From Syncephalis fuscata (taxonomy: Eukaryota; Zoopagomycota; Zoopagomycetes; Zoopagales; Piptocephalidaceae), in contig JAHLTZ010000021.1 of NCBI GenBank assembly GCA_025786725.1, positions 186,001-250,000 of the forward strand: a DNA stretch of 64,000 nt, read 5' to 3'. A program made the position numbers and the translations under genes. How positions within the stretch are numbered: the first letter of the stretch is position 1; each line of letters opens with the position of its first letter. Shown here piece after piece: positions 22,761-35,003 of the stretch. The notes beneath the pieces are model-generated. The model was not told the origin of the DNA. It was given only the letters and a program-made list of their open reading frames with translations, and searched no databases.

Positions 22761-23746
22761 ATGACAACTGATGCGTCGAAACTTGCGCCCGGCTCTACAG
22801 CCGATTCAAAGCCAATACCACCGCAATCGCTAGGTCTCTTGGATCGTCTGATTAAAGAATATGGACGTCCATTGCGTCGTGTAGCCAAAGGCTTATCATT
22901 ACTGCCGCTAGGAGCGGTACGAGCATTTCAACGTTTTAAATTTCGTCGATATTTTCTTTATGCTGTAGCGGCTCAGCTTGTTAGCTTTTTTGTACTGCGC
23001 CTAGTTAGCATTATACTTGCTATCGGCCCGCTATGGACAATGCGCTTTATAATATCTTTATTACTACCAGAAGGCAACATAACACGAACCCGTTTGCTTT
23101 TTGCGTTCACTTCGCTTATAGATGTTGTGAACGAATTTATCGATGGCACACCGCTACTCATTGTTTTATCGCTACGCTATGTCTGGCCTAACATATTAGA
23201 TACTATTTTTATGGAGTCGGTAGGCACGCGAGATCCAGCACTGCAACAATTCTAGCTGATCGTCCTTATATTTATCGCTATTGGCAGGAATTCCGCCATT
23301 ATCTACAACGTTCAGTACGACGTCTTCGCTGGCTTATTGCTTACCGACTAGCAACACTGCTACCGTATGTTGGTCCTATCATCGTCATGGGTATCTCTTT
23401 TTACATGACACGCCAATCGTTTGGCCGTCGTTTAGCATAGTCTATGCTGTATTGACCATAATGCCTGGCGGTCGATTATATGGCGCTAAGCTGCTGAACT
23501 AGCACTGGTAGTCGCCAATTAGCAAGAGAACTACTAGAACCATACTTTTGTCGAATGGATATGGACGGACGAATGCGACGCGAATGGTTTAAACGTCGTA
23601 ACGCTGCTACCTTTGGTTTTGGCGTACTGGCTATATTTTAATGCAGCAGACCTGGACCAATTTACTTGTATATATAGTGGCACAAGCAGCCATCATCGAA
23701 CTGGTCTCTACACAAGAAACGCTTTCGCGAAAACCGAAAAATTCGT
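22761..23746 (+). pseudogene. Multi-pass membrane protein, EI24/Rrt8-like, with several frameshifts
   Basis: The ATG at 22761 starts a soluble, basic N-terminus followed by hydrophobic segments (YFLYAVAAQLVSFFVLRLVS, TPLLIVLSLRYVWPNI). The coding signal then moves between frames: RPYIYRYWQEFRHYL with LLPYVGPIIVMGISFYM, then VYAVLTIMPGG, then SRQLARELLEPYFCR...FGFGVLAIF, and a final membrane-like VYIVAQAAIIELV ending at the TAG near 23744. Breaks are near 23250, 23437, 23505 and 23637. The LARELLEPYF...FGFG segment resembles fungal EI24-type membrane proteins. With four or more breaks in under 1 kb, true decay is plausible here, though sequencing error cannot be excluded. Confidence 0.5.
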
Positions 23747-23814
23747 AGCTATATATCCATTAAAATAGCACCAAATCATCTTTAAATAAAATTATTTAAT
23801 TAAAAATGCAAAGC

Positions 23815-24981
23815 TATTGTACTTTGACTTTTACATTTTTACTTATCCATTTCACCTTTCTTAACACTTTTAGACACAATTAACACTTATTCATTACTAT
23901 AACATGTATAATATTGCATCCAACATTAATTAATTCATGTGTATTTGCCAGTACAATAATGTAATTAATTAGTTATCTTTATTATTGCTTTGATATATAT
24001 ATATATATTGCTATTATTTAGTCAGACTGGCTATAGAAAAGTGGCTGTTTAATAAACGATTTATACTAATTATATTGCTATAAATGCCAGATGTGTGACT
24101 TTGTAATGCTTGCTAAGCAACCTAAATAGGAGAAAGTGTGATAAAGGTGGCTTAGTCAATGTTTAGATATTTAAGTAAATAAAGATTATTAATTTAATAG
24201 CTTAACAACTTTTATTACCAATAAATAACTTTGTTTAGTAATTTAAAACAAAAGTTTCAACTGTATTAATCTGAAAGTAAGCTAAAAGTAATTGGAAGTA
24301 GAAGTTAGTTATCTAATTTTGGCTGGTGGTATTAAGTGTTTATACTACTGTTGGTCGTTAAATGGCAAGTAAATGCAATGGACCCTGATGGGAAAAGGCT
24401 TAATTAGAGTACAACGAAGCTTAATTTAAATTTTGTTAATCATGTAATTTAGGTAATAGTAAAAATAGTTATAATGCATTCATTTGGCTACTTTAAAATT
24501 CACAAGACCGATCATTGCTGTTATTAGTTATGTGTAGAAAAATTGATTGAATATTAATAAAAGCCATATGATTGCGATTCTATATCATTCCGCAATCGTT
24601 GCATCTATGTACAATATGGATTATTGCATCTGAATGCGTCTTCAATTTTCTAATATTCTACTATTGTATTTTGGCCTATTTGTAATGTAAGATCAGGATA
24701 TTATAATTATTATAAAAGTTGTTTATTAAACAGCTATTTTCCTTATAGCTAATCTGACTAAGTAAAATACATTTTGAACAATTAATATTATAAATGACAA
24801 TATATATATTAAAACAATAATAAATATAACTAATTAATTACATTATTGTATTGATATTATACATGAATTAATTAATATTGGATGCAATCTTATACATGAA
24901 ATAGTGATGATGAATGTTTAATTATGTCTAAAAGTGAAGGATGAAATGGATAAACAGAAATATGAGAGTCAAAGTAAAATA
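23815..24981. mobile_element. 1.17-kb element with about 280-bp terminal inverted repeats
   Basis: 23815-24090 is matched in inverse orientation by about 24690-24981. Landmarks pair up: TACTTTGAC at 23820 with GTCAAAGTA at 24968; TGCATCCAACATTAATTAAT with its partner ending GGATGCAA near 24885; TTAGTCAGACTGGCTATAG near 24017 with its partner near 24755; GCTGTTTAATAAAC with GTTTATTAAACAGC. The arms are perhaps 75-80% identical. Both outer ends abut TA (23815-23816 and 24980-24981), as expected for TA-target DNA transposons of the Tc1/mariner type. The interior holds the dispersed repeat (24087-24461) and no transposase frame, so it is non-autonomous. Confidence 0.8.
24087..24461. repeat. Dispersed repeat, copy 2
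   Basis: This is nearly identical to 9565-9940 (same strand) and forms the centre of the inverted-repeat element at 23815-24981. Confidence 0.85.
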
Positions 24982-25149
24982 ACTCATTAATAATAAATAA
25001 TTATTAGTAAACTCATATAATTAGTATCAAAAATCAAAGCTGACATCCTTTACTTGATTGAACTACACATTTGTTGTTCTACTAAACATGGAACTGGGTG
25101 GTGAGTTATATTAAATATCAAACTATAACACTTTAAATACTTTACAGCA

Positions 25150-25629
25150 ATAATAATATGGATTAACATTTATTAACATTTACACTAGCACACAGCCTCT
25201 ACCTATTCACCCATTTAATAATAAAATTCCACTTATTGCTTTTGGAGCTGCTCGATTTGCCACTTCTATGAAAGACAAGGTTGCTGGACTGGCCAATCGC
25301 TGCAGAAAGATGTTCAAAACTGCTGAGTGACAAGGACTTTTGGTGATTGTAAATATTGATGAATACAATACATCAAAGTCTGTTCCAAATGCAAAAAAAG
25401 GAAATGGCAGGTTTACATCTGGAAGAACACAACAGCACAATGCATAGCGTACTGTTTGGCAAAACAAAAATTGTCGTACGGTATGGCAGCGTGACGTTAA
25501 TGCCAGCAGAAACATGCCCAGTATATTCAGTACAATGGCCAGTGGTAAACCAAAGCCCTCTAATTTCTTACCACCTACTATTATAAGAAATCAAACGACA
25601 CTGTTGCATCAACATCATAATCAAATGTA
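25150..25629 (+). pseudogene. Fanzor/TnpB-like nuclease relic (C-terminal RuvC and Zn-ribbon part)
   Basis: One plus-strand frame, broken only by TGA at 25328 and TAG at 25445, reads IPLIAFGAARFATSMKDK, then VIVNIDEYNTSK (25340-25375), a short basic linker, NKNCRTVWQRDVNASRNM (25460-25515) and GKPKPSNFLPP. The order (G-A-A-R-F strand, DEYxTSK, Cys knuckles, xRDVNAxRN) is the C-terminal signature of eukaryotic Fanzor and related TnpB OMEGA nucleases. The DEY acidic residues and the RuvC-III Asp survive. The first zinc-knuckle cysteines appear replaced (TSK-SVPNAK where TSKxCPxC is usual), and the N-terminal domains and RuvC-I are not found. It is a dead fragment. It lies 170 bp from the end of the inverted-repeat element. 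Confidence 0.72.
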
Positions 25630-25899
25630 GAGTTTTATTGTAAGTAGCATGAAATACATACCATTTATTAGCACTAATATAAAATATTGAAAATAGTGCA
25701 GACTAATCGACACTGATTGATTCAAACAGAATTGATGTGACACTACTTCAATAAATAGCACTTCTCAGTAGTAAAAACTGATCGACGATTTATTGTTCGA
25801 GTTATGAATCCTTTTGTCCTTTAGTTTAAGAATAGGGGCTCAAAGTACAATAGCTCCATAATATTAAACTCTTTATTCTTGCTTTACTATGCATGTTTA

Positions 25900-26400
25900 C
25901 TAGTTAACCCCCTCGCTTGCCAAATACTCATTGAACGATATCCGATTGCTAGCAAACGTAATAATATTATAATCAATTAGCGTATATTCATAATAAGACA
26001 CGCCAATGTCCTTGTTGTTACTTACTCGCCGTCTACATCTTCACTTTTCAGCGCACGCGCGACCCACTCATCCAGCTCTTTTAACTTCATTTCCTTATCC
26101 TCAGCTATAAAGGCCGCCCGTAGTTCGTGGCCATCTAGCCAGCCGTCACCATTCGCGTCGTTGATATTAAAAAAGTAGTACGGGTCATCTTCTTTATTGA
26201 TTTTCTCGTCTAACTTCATTTCAGCTGCCATGTGCCTATACACAATAAGATGTTATCATATGGTACGCGACACAATCTACCACCTACTCATTAGCCAAGT
26301 GGATGTCGCCATAAACATCGGGTGCATTACTAGAGTAGACGCAGTCAGACAGTGCTAGTAGACCGACAATAAACGATAGCGCTAGGTGAGATGCACGCAT
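25900..26400 (-). CDS. MCFD2-like EF-hand protein of the early secretory pathway
   Basis: Three exons (26288-26400, 26026-26235, 25900-25948) join in frame to 123 residues. A signal peptide (LALSFIVGLLALSDCVYS) is followed by VYGDIHLANE, the segment that precedes the EF-hands in MCFD2. Two canonical 12-residue calcium loops follow: residues 64-75 (DANGDGWLDGHE) and 104-115 (DVDGDNRISFNE); the second is completed only by splicing. There is no ER-retention signal. In animals MCFD2 partners the lectin ERGIC-53 for ER export of glycoproteins. A cargo-receptor role here is by homology. Intact. Confidence 0.85.
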
Positions 26401-26640
26401 GGTAAATAGTCAGCAGCAGCTAGGAGAAAGAAAAGGGCAAATGTACATTATCAATGTTCATTAAAGATCATCAAGTATTATTAACACATATTTATTGTTG
26501 AAATAAATCTTGAAATGATAAATTTATGAGACTTAATATTGTCGTCTCATTATAGAATTGACTTGAATATTGCCGCTGAAGCATTACTATGCTACAGCTA
26601 GCATGATAGCTTATGACAAAACAACTAGGTAAAGACCGTT

Positions 26641-27310
26641 TTAAGCGGCTTTGCCATCAGTTTGAATGTCGGCCATATACGCATCCAAATCATTATCCAA
26701 CTTGTTACGGGCAAGTTCGGTATCACGCATGGCATAGTTGTCTAGCTCGCGGTCGAGCTGTTCTTTGGTCACTGGCTTGGCCTGGCGTCCGGTACCACGC
26801 TGGCTACGGCCACGGCGACCACGTCCTGCCGCACGGCTGGCGTTGGTGGGGCGTTGACCAGCGGCGGTGCGAAGTTTCTGCTGTTGCTGGCCACGAACCT
26901 TGGCGCCTAGCTGAGGAGCCAGACGCAGATTCGACTCGGACTTGGGCTTCATGGTCTGGGCGTGCGACACGCGCTGCTGAGAAATCTGTTGGAATCTAAT
27001 GGCATGGTGTCGATGTCATTATAGCAGTAGATTAAATCATCGTTATTGTTATCATCGTCATCGTGATCATGCCGGCAACTTAGTGTAAGCGATATGTATT
27101 CCTATAATTGTATTCCTCCTATTTGGCCGTAAAGACCATCACCTGTCTCGTATAAATGACGTACCGGTCGCTCAGCGACGAAAACACTGACTTGGACTCT
27201 CCGGAAGCACTGCCGGCTGGTGCAGCTGGCCGGCTAGATTGGGCACGACCACCTCGGCCGGATTTTTCGGCACCACGTGGATTGCGAGTACGATTGCGTG
27301 CACTGACCAT
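26641..27310 (-). CDS. FoP/CHTOP-like RNA-binding protein
   Basis: Two exons (27165-27310 and 26641-26995, with a 169-nt intron) join in frame to 166 residues. The N-terminus is basic and RGG-like (SGRGGRAQSSRP), followed by a polybasic RGG segment (AAGRGRRGRSQRGTGRQ). The C-terminus has the chromatin-target-of-PRMT1 duplication signature, an acidic-hydrophobic LDRELDNYAMRD...LDNDLDAYMADI doublet. Such proteins bind RNA, are arginine-methylated and work with the TREX export complex through the UAP56 helicase. The ATG at 27310 is the first in frame. Confidence 0.8.
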
Positions 27311-28398
27311 ATTGACGATAGTAGCCACTGGATAGAAGCAGATTTGAAACTGGTTTATATGACAGTAACAAGTAACAATAGTGTAAATCGTTAGATGATC
27401 GTGTTAATAGTAAGCATCACGGAAACAAATAAACATTCAAATAAACATAGGCAATAGTAAGATCGCAGCTATTCAATAGATTGAACGGCTCAGCTCATCT
27501 GGATCAATAAGCCCGTCTATCTACATATATGCCAGCACTATAATTTGCATGATATCACAATCTATGCTATACATGCGCATACATACACATACAATTCAGC
27601 GCATAGATTGATCATGCTAGAACGTCTAGGTTACAGGATCTTTCTTAGTAGCTGTTGTTTCATTTGTTCCTATCGGTGCTGCTCTGCTATTTTTTTAATA
27701 GTATAACAGTGCAAATAAGATCAGTCGAAACAGTAACTGAAACCAGCTCCTGTAACCTAGACGTTATAACAGGATAGTCAAGCTATACTTACAAAATAGG
27801 ATCAAGAGGCTTAACCGTAGTATTTACCTCGATAGTCGGTGATCAGTGAATGTATAAACTTAATGGAAGAGTGCTGATGAGGTGTGAGAGATGAGATGGG
27901 TGGCAGTGAAATCAGTAACTGGCGCTGTATTTAGCATATGCGTGATTAAAATAGTTATTTATTAGTGAAAATTTTACTGATTAAAAAGGGGAAGTGCCAG
28001 CATGAGATGCTGCATGGTAAATAACATACGATTCTGTCACAAAAACAAGACGACTGCCACCTTCTTTTCTCTTTCTATCCTACTCTTCCAGGTATCGCTG
28101 AGCATAATTCTTATTTAAATACAAGTATATCTGGTTAGTGGCTATCATCGCTTCATTGTTACTTATTGATATTTTCCTCTTTTAACGAACAATTAAGCTG
28201 TGTTAACGGCTGATTTACACCACTGCCTCTCTCTCTCTCTATCGCTATCCCTCCACTGTTTAATTCTTTTTGGCACAAGTGGTGCAATCCTTATACGATC
28301 CAGTGGCAGCAACAACAACAAGGTGTACAGGTACATCGGTTGTTTACAAGACTGTCTGCGTATCTAAACTGCAACTACTTGTAGCAGTAGTAGCATAA
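27311..28398. other. Intergenic divergent region with an inverted repeat
   Basis: This is shared upstream DNA of the FoP-like gene (minus) and the HIT gene (plus). A perfect 18-bp inverted repeat sits at 27621-27638 and 27748-27765. A CT-rich run (28220-28250) precedes the HIT gene as a likely leader. No gene is seen. Confidence 0.5.
27621..27765. repeat. 145-bp unit bounded by perfect 18-bp inverted repeats
   Basis: AACGTCTAGGTTACAGGA at 27621-27638 is exactly complementary to TCCTGTAACCTAGACGTT at 27748-27765. The 109-bp interior has no coding frame. It could be a miniature inverted-repeat element or a regulatory or structural hairpin. No target-site duplication is evident. Confidence 0.75.
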
Positions 28399-29096
28399 AT
28401 GATCAATACCATGAAAAACGGTATATTTAAACGCCGTTGTGTTTTCTGTAATATCGATAAAGATCTGGGCTTTAACGTAATCTACGAGGTAATTTGAACA
28501 CGAGCCGAGTGTATAAACAACACTATTACTCATGCCAACCACTCTATAGGATGAAACGTTAGTGGCATTCCACGATCGTACACCTGCAGGCACTATGCAC
28601 TTGTTGGTCGTGCCTCGGGAGCATGTTGGTAAGTGGAGACAAGTCACACCATGCTTGAATGGTGCATATCCAAGACATGCATATATACTAATCACGAGGT
28701 ACCTATTTATAGGTACAGTCAAGGATCTTACCGGCCAGCATGTTGAATTAGGTAACGATTAAACAGACGATGTTAATTCATTAATAATTTACATTTATTT
28801 AGTAAGCAATATGATGGATCTTGGCAAGCGATTATTGGTAGAATTTGACCAGGATCCAGCAAAGGCCCGGTAAGTTACTTAACAGCTGGTCACATCTTGT
28901 ATTAGGTACTAATACGCCATTTAGTATTGGATTTCATCGACCACCTTTTACAAGTGTGGGTCATTTGCATATGCATTTCATTGTTACTCCGTTCAAGTCA
29001 CGTCTTTTTTCTTTGAAATATCAACCAGGTCGTCGTTGGTACATGGATGCCGTTGATTTACTTGAAGTGCTAAAGGCAAAGCGTACAAAGGCCTAA
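28399..29096 (+). CDS. HIT-family nucleotide hydrolase, HINT3-like
   Basis: Five exons (28399-28488, 28550-28628, 28713-28751, 28803-28869, 28925-29096) join in frame to 148 residues. An N-terminal CVFCNID fits the HINT-type Cys pair. It is followed by FHDRTPAGTMHLLVVPREHV, then GFHRPPFTSVGHLHMHFIVTP. HLHMHFI is the histidine triad (H-x-H-x-H with hydrophobic x), and the GFH.PPF.SV lead-in is typical of HINT3. These enzymes hydrolyse AMP-lysine and acyl-adenylates. The last intron uses an AG beyond the first one to keep the frame. An in-frame ATG at 28411 is an alternative start. Confidence 0.87.
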
Positions 29097-29727
29097 ATAA
29101 TCTTGCGTTATTGCATTTAAACAGTTTCACATAGCACATGCGTGTATTCTTATTCTTTTCTCGGTTTTTTCTGTAAAAGAAGATAATTCTTTTATTACTA
29201 TTATTATTTCTAAAACCATATAATTAGCCTATCGATGGTTAAATACGAATTTATGTTAACAAAACCGCTATCAATTGACTAACTGGCTTGTTTCAATAAA
29301 TAGACAAATAAATAAATAAAATTTGATTTAATATTAATAAATAACATTATTACGTTAATACTAAACAATAAAATAGTATAAATGGACAATGTATATACTT
29401 GTACTAGTTTAATTAACATTTGTTACTTATTTGGTCATGTTGTAAATTAGTTTGTACACTTTTCATTTCCTAAACACTTATCAATCTAATTAGTTATTTA
29501 ATTATTTAATTATATTTTATTTACTTTCTGTTATCAATTCTATTTAACATCAATGATTAATAACGAATAATGGTAATCATGATAATAATAATAGTAATAG
29601 TCATAGTCATAGTAATAACATTAATAATAAATGGTAATAATAATAGTATTGTAATAATAATAGAATAATAATAATAATAATAGACTAATTAGTCTATTAT
29701 TTTCCAACAACATTAATACTAAGTAAA
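29097..29727. other. AT-rich convergent 3' region with trinucleotide runs
   Basis: This holds long degenerate AAT/AATAGT runs (29560-29690) and a TAATAGACTAATTAGTCTATTA palindrome around 29678-29700. No gene is seen. Confidence 0.55.
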
Positions 29728-32700
29728 TTAAAGCGTTCTTGCTGGTGTTTTTGTCGTAGTTATTGATTGATTATGTGAAATGGCCGTAGCGTGTTCTTCT
29801 TCCTTTTCTTCTTCCTCTTCTTCCTCTTCACTTTTTTCTTGTGTTTCTACCATAACAGTTGTAATACTGCCACTGGTCGATGTGGTTGTCGTCATAGTAA
29901 TAGCAGAAATAGTCCACCACTACCATGTTCTATTACATCATCGGCTAGTGGTGTTGATGTACGTGCTTGATTGTCTTCACCAAGCATTAACGATAAATCA
30001 CGTACATCAGCCGGTGACAGAATAGGCGATAATTCCGGTGATACAATATGTAATTCGCCCAACATATCATGGGTAATGGTCTATTAAATAGTGTAGATGT
30101 TATTAATATATCAATCTAACTAATCCTATTCAATCCTACCTCGCCATTAGCATCAAGTGTTGGTTTCATAGCCACTGACATATGAATACACTCTTGATCT
30201 TCACTACCAAAACTACCCTCTGCCAAATCAGACATATCACCATCAAGTATATCATCGTCGTCATCATCATCATTTCTTCTTCTTCAATAACATCGTCTTC
30301 ATCGTCTTCATCTTCCATATTGGTAGAAGATAACAAAACAGCAGGTGAATTGGCTGCCAATGCACTTCTTTGTACACCAAGCTTCCAATCGGCCATTGTA
30401 ACCAATTGACCATCTATTACATCCTGAGTCGCTGGATTACCAGATACAGCTACACCTTGTGACTGCCTTGAAGGTGCAACTAACATACCACGTAATGAAG
30501 CATCTGACATTGGAGATGCAGAAAGTCTTGTATTGGCTTGTTGCCAAAATCTCTAGTCATTAGATAAGTACAAAATGAAACAAATATTGATATATTAGTG
30601 AATAGTAACAATAAACAATAACAATTTAATGACATCTACTAATGTATATGGCACTATAAGGCTACCTTGCTATCCCGTATATCCTCTTCATCATCAATAA
30701 TAATATCCTCTCCAACATCATTCTCATCATCACTATCTTCCATGTCCAAGCGCAATGGAGTGGTATGTCCAAGTAATTCAGCCTAATAAGCACAATAATA
30801 ATAATAAATGAGTATTTATTGATGTCTATGGTTGTCCGTGTCGACTCCCTCTCCCTTCTCCGCCATCCCCTTCTCTTGCTTCGTGTGTACTCGTATGTAG
30901 TGTTTGTGTTTGTGTTCGAATTTTATTCATCAACTCCACCGTTTTTTCCACTTACAGAGACGAGTCCACCATCAGAATCAAAGGGATTAGGAGCATCAAA
31001 ATCCACTTCGCTAAAATCATAAATACGTAACTTGATTAATACGTAATTTATTAGATAACAACTATTATACCACTTACCCAAGCCATCCACCATCATCGGC
31101 ATCGTCTTCATCTTCATCAGAGGATCCGAACTTGTCCGGTAGATCACTAGTAATTTGCTGGCACAGATAACGGGCAAACTAATAGTTATTACAATAGTAT
31201 TAATAAAGGCTCTTTAAATAAACATCTATTATTGCATAGCTGCTCATTTATCTAGTAGTTTATTTTATTTACCTGATCATTGGCCAGTCAGCTGCTGAAG
31301 ATCCGGCACCGCCTAATACACCGCCACCTTCGTCGTCGTCGTCATCATCATCGTCGTCATCATTGCCCACGAGATTAAGCATTGATAGGCCGGCAAGTGT
31401 ATTGGGCCGTTGTCCACCTAATTGTTGTCGGTCTCGTTCTTTGGTGTCCCGTAGTGTTTTACCAACATATTCTTGCCAATCCTCAGCGGCACAAATAACT
31501 TCTACGGCATTGCCTAGATCACCGATAGAGCGTTCAAGTAGACGTACAACCTGATCGGCAATAAACGTTAGATGGCCCATGTAGCCAAGTCGCACGCCCT
31601 TTGGCTGCTCTACGCTATAGTCGTTCTGTCGTTGGGCCGCAGCAATACGACGTGTAATTTGAGCATCACAAAACAAAGAAATGATAAGTTCGCGATTACA
31701 GCCCAATTCCAAGGGTAGGTTAGTAACTTGGTGTACCATATCGTACACTACTGTATGGAGAAAGTTATTCCATGGAAAATCAAAGAATAAATCCAGACAA
31801 GTAGTAAGTACGCCGGTTTCAATGAATTTAAGCTTCAGTGCATCGCCAGGCGTCACGATAGACTGTTCGGCAGGTGCTTGCGATACTGAAGTAGTTGCAT
31901 TATTTGTCGATGCTGCATCTGTATTGGCAGTATTTTTATCGTCTGGATTTAAGGTTGATGCGCCATTAGCGCCATTAATCGTTGACATTGGCGATGTTTG
32001 TTTGGATTCAGTATCCTTGGCGGTAGTTGATGTAGTATCTCCTACTTTAGCGCTACTCTCAGATTGTGTATTTTCCGTGGTAGTCGTTTCATTTGTCTCG
32101 CTTCCAATTGACGAGGCTATCGTGGCTGATTCATGTTGGCTGGCATCGGTATTGGCATTGGTCGTTTGAGCTGGCACTATATTAAGTAAAGTCATATTCG
32201 ATAAGTGTAATAGTTCGGCAAACAGTTCGCAGACACGCAGACGTTCAAATCCTAATGGGACACGGCGTCCCATCGTGGTATCTACTGGTTCAGGCTAACA
32301 TAATAAATATATTGCATAAATATACCAATACATCCTATGGCTATATCTTATGTATTAACTTACCACTGACTTGGGACGTACAAGTAGTTGTTGGAATTCT
32401 GGTAATCGTGCTGATAAGACACGAATAAGATCGCTTAAATCGACGGGAGGTAAGACTGCTTCGTCTTCATCTTCATCTTCCATATCACTATTACAACGTT
32501 AATTATCCGCAATTCAATGTTATCTACAAAGCAACTTACTTGTAGTTACGACGAATCAGCTCAATAAAAATGGCTACACCATTGACAAGGGTAGACGTGC
32601 TGTTGGGTGCACTTGCATCAAGCATATAGTTTACTAATCGAACAACACATGGTGCGCTATAATAGATAAATGGATAGAGAAATACATAATAATAGATATA

Positions 32701-33838
32701 AATAGCTAATTATCATTACTATCAATTAAAATTACCTTTTTAATTCGCATATTAAAGATTTGTACCAATAGATGGCTGTTCTGGGTTGCTTGATTGTGAT
32801 ATGGTAATAATATCTAAAAGTACTTGAGCAGCCATAGCGTGTACCTATCGTTATTCATATCATATAGATTACATGTTTAACATTCATCATTATCATTCTA
32901 GTGTATTATACATAATCTACCTACATCAGGATCAAGATGAGGATCCAATCGGCCAATTAATGCCGACATTAGTCCTTCATTATTAAGCCACTATCATAGA
33001 TTGAAGGTATGAGTTATATACATCATCGCTTATATTTCTTCAAATAACATTCATACCTCAACTACACCGTGCCCATCTGGAATCTCCTCCATGCTAATTA
33101 TCTTTAGTAATAGATCCATCACGGCTGATGTAGCGATATGCTCCAAAAAGCGCGAAAGTACTTTTGGTTGCGATTTAATAAAACCCAGCACCTAATAGAG
33201 CACATTAAATTGGATGTAAGCCATCGCAACCATTGCTATTATGACTAATGCTTACTTCCGTAGTTTTTTTCTGTAATAATACACCGATAACCTTACTAAA
33301 ATAGCTGGCCTGATGTGGATTCAATGGCGCAGGTCGGCTTAGAAAATTCCAGAAACGCTGTAGCATAGCCCGATTGCCTACAATCGCCTCACAGACCGAC
33401 CAGATCTCACAGGCAATAACTTCACTCGCCAAGTACGGATATCTAACGTAATAGACTACAATTTAGCATAATAATTGTTAACTGGTCTTCCACTCACTTG
33501 ATGCGCTCCTTTTCATCCTCTCCTTCGTTGATGATGTAATTTAATAATTTCTCTAGCTGGGCTGGTTCACTTAGACTGTGTGATCGCCATGAATACAGTT
33601 AAGGTTAATAAACTATGCTTATAAATACTGCTATTATGTCTGCTACAGTATTGGTAGGCTTTTGCTTAGCAATCTCTAACGACTAGCACAAAGGATACAA
33701 TTCTACAAGCTTAAGATTATGCGATTTGCACTCTTGCAGCAAATCTTCCTCGTCAAGTAGCTCTTCCAAAGTAACATCATCTTTCTCCAATAGCTGATCA
33801 ATAGCTGATACCGTATTAAAACCGAATCGCCAAAGCAT
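29728..33838 (-). CDS. SAPS-domain regulatory subunit of a Sit4/PP6-type phosphatase
   Basis: About twelve or more exons are visible. The N-terminus [18 protein letters not shown]...[15 protein letters not shown] is the SAPS signature. Next come [57 protein letters not shown] and [16 protein letters not shown] Ser/Thr/Asn-rich insert (about 32165-31875) interrupts the domain before [20 protein letters not shown] and [13 protein letters not shown]. The C-terminal third is acidic (poly-Asp, poly-Glu). SAPS proteins bind and target the Sit4/PP6 catalytic subunit in TOR and cell-cycle control. Frame breaks near 30272 (inside GAA/GAT repeats) and 29914 affect only the acidic tail. The start ATG at 33838 is well supported. 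Confidence 0.9.
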
Positions 33839-35003
33839 CGTGTTTTACAGTGTGGTAGGTAGGTATGTAGAGGCTTAACAGTAACTACAAAGGCTTTATA
33901 TGCCGCGGACGACTTATAAAACTAGAAAAGTGAATCAACACTTGCAGGTGGTGGTGACGGTGATGAAGGTAGTACCTGAGATGTGGAACAAGTGATTGGT
34001 TAGTAAACTATACAGGTGTGTGTATGCGTGTATGTACGTGGTATGCGTCGGTAACTATTTCGACCTACGTACAGCGCTATAAGAAAGAAAGAAAAAGGTT
34101 GAAGGAGTACGAGCAGGGATGACGCGTCGGCCACCAAAATACAATAAGCAGCCGACGTATACAAGGAAACGTAGAAACGATCAAGATGAGCTGTTGAAGA
34201 CGTTCAATAAGCTTAGAGTGTGAAAATATAAAGAGATGTGAATAGGCGTGGACGCAAGTGAGAGAGGTGTAAAATAGTGTGAGTTCAGATATTAAACACC
34301 ACAGTATCAGAAGTAACTAGTCAAAGAATGTCAACGAGACTCGGGATATAAAGAGTAGCTAGGTGAAGGATAGAAGAAGAAAGAAAGAAGAAGCTATGAC
34401 TACGGCAACAAGTAATCTGAAAATATTACGACGATAGTTACGCAACAGCGAACGTAGAAACAGATAAATAGCGTGAAAGGCGAGTTTAAATAAAGGAGCA
34501 ATAGTGTTTTAGACACCACGCCATAGAAACCTTATGCTTACCAATAAAATAGTAATACTGTTCAAGCAATAGCAACAAAAATCAAGTAGTAAAAAAAACA
34601 GTGTTATTGAAAGCATATCGTATAAATATTATAGTTTATTTGTAATAAATAGACTGAAATGTACCTTTGTATTTTATGATTTACTCTTCTCGGTCAAATA
34701 CACACACACACATTTGTTTTCTACATTTGACTGGCCTTGTCTACAACACTCATCCAATTAAAGTATATCAAGCCATAGCTTTGATCGCGTGGAATGAGTT
34801 GCATGTGATGCACACGCAATGACAATAAACGCCACTTAAGGCATGACGTAATGTTATGGCACATTAGCACTACACATACACACACATAAGCATTAAAACA
34901 TTAAAACACCAACTGTTATGGCTCATCAAGTCATTTTAAATACTATTAATAATAATGGGAATAATACGAGTGTACTACTAAAGAAATGGCTATTATAATG
35001 ATA
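33839..35003. other. Intergenic sequence with purine-rich tracts
   Basis: This lies upstream of the SAPS gene and downstream of the LEA-2-like gene. It has GA-rich stretches (34080-34100, 34370-34395) and CA-rich runs (34690-34705, 34868-34885), and no coding frame. The 500 bp nearest 33838 are the likely SAPS promoter and leader. Confidence 0.5.

Noticed and set aside
31681-32169. Plus-strand open frame inside the SAPS gene
   Set aside because: It is antisense to the Ser/Thr-rich insert of the SAPS exon, which has conserved domain sequence on both sides.
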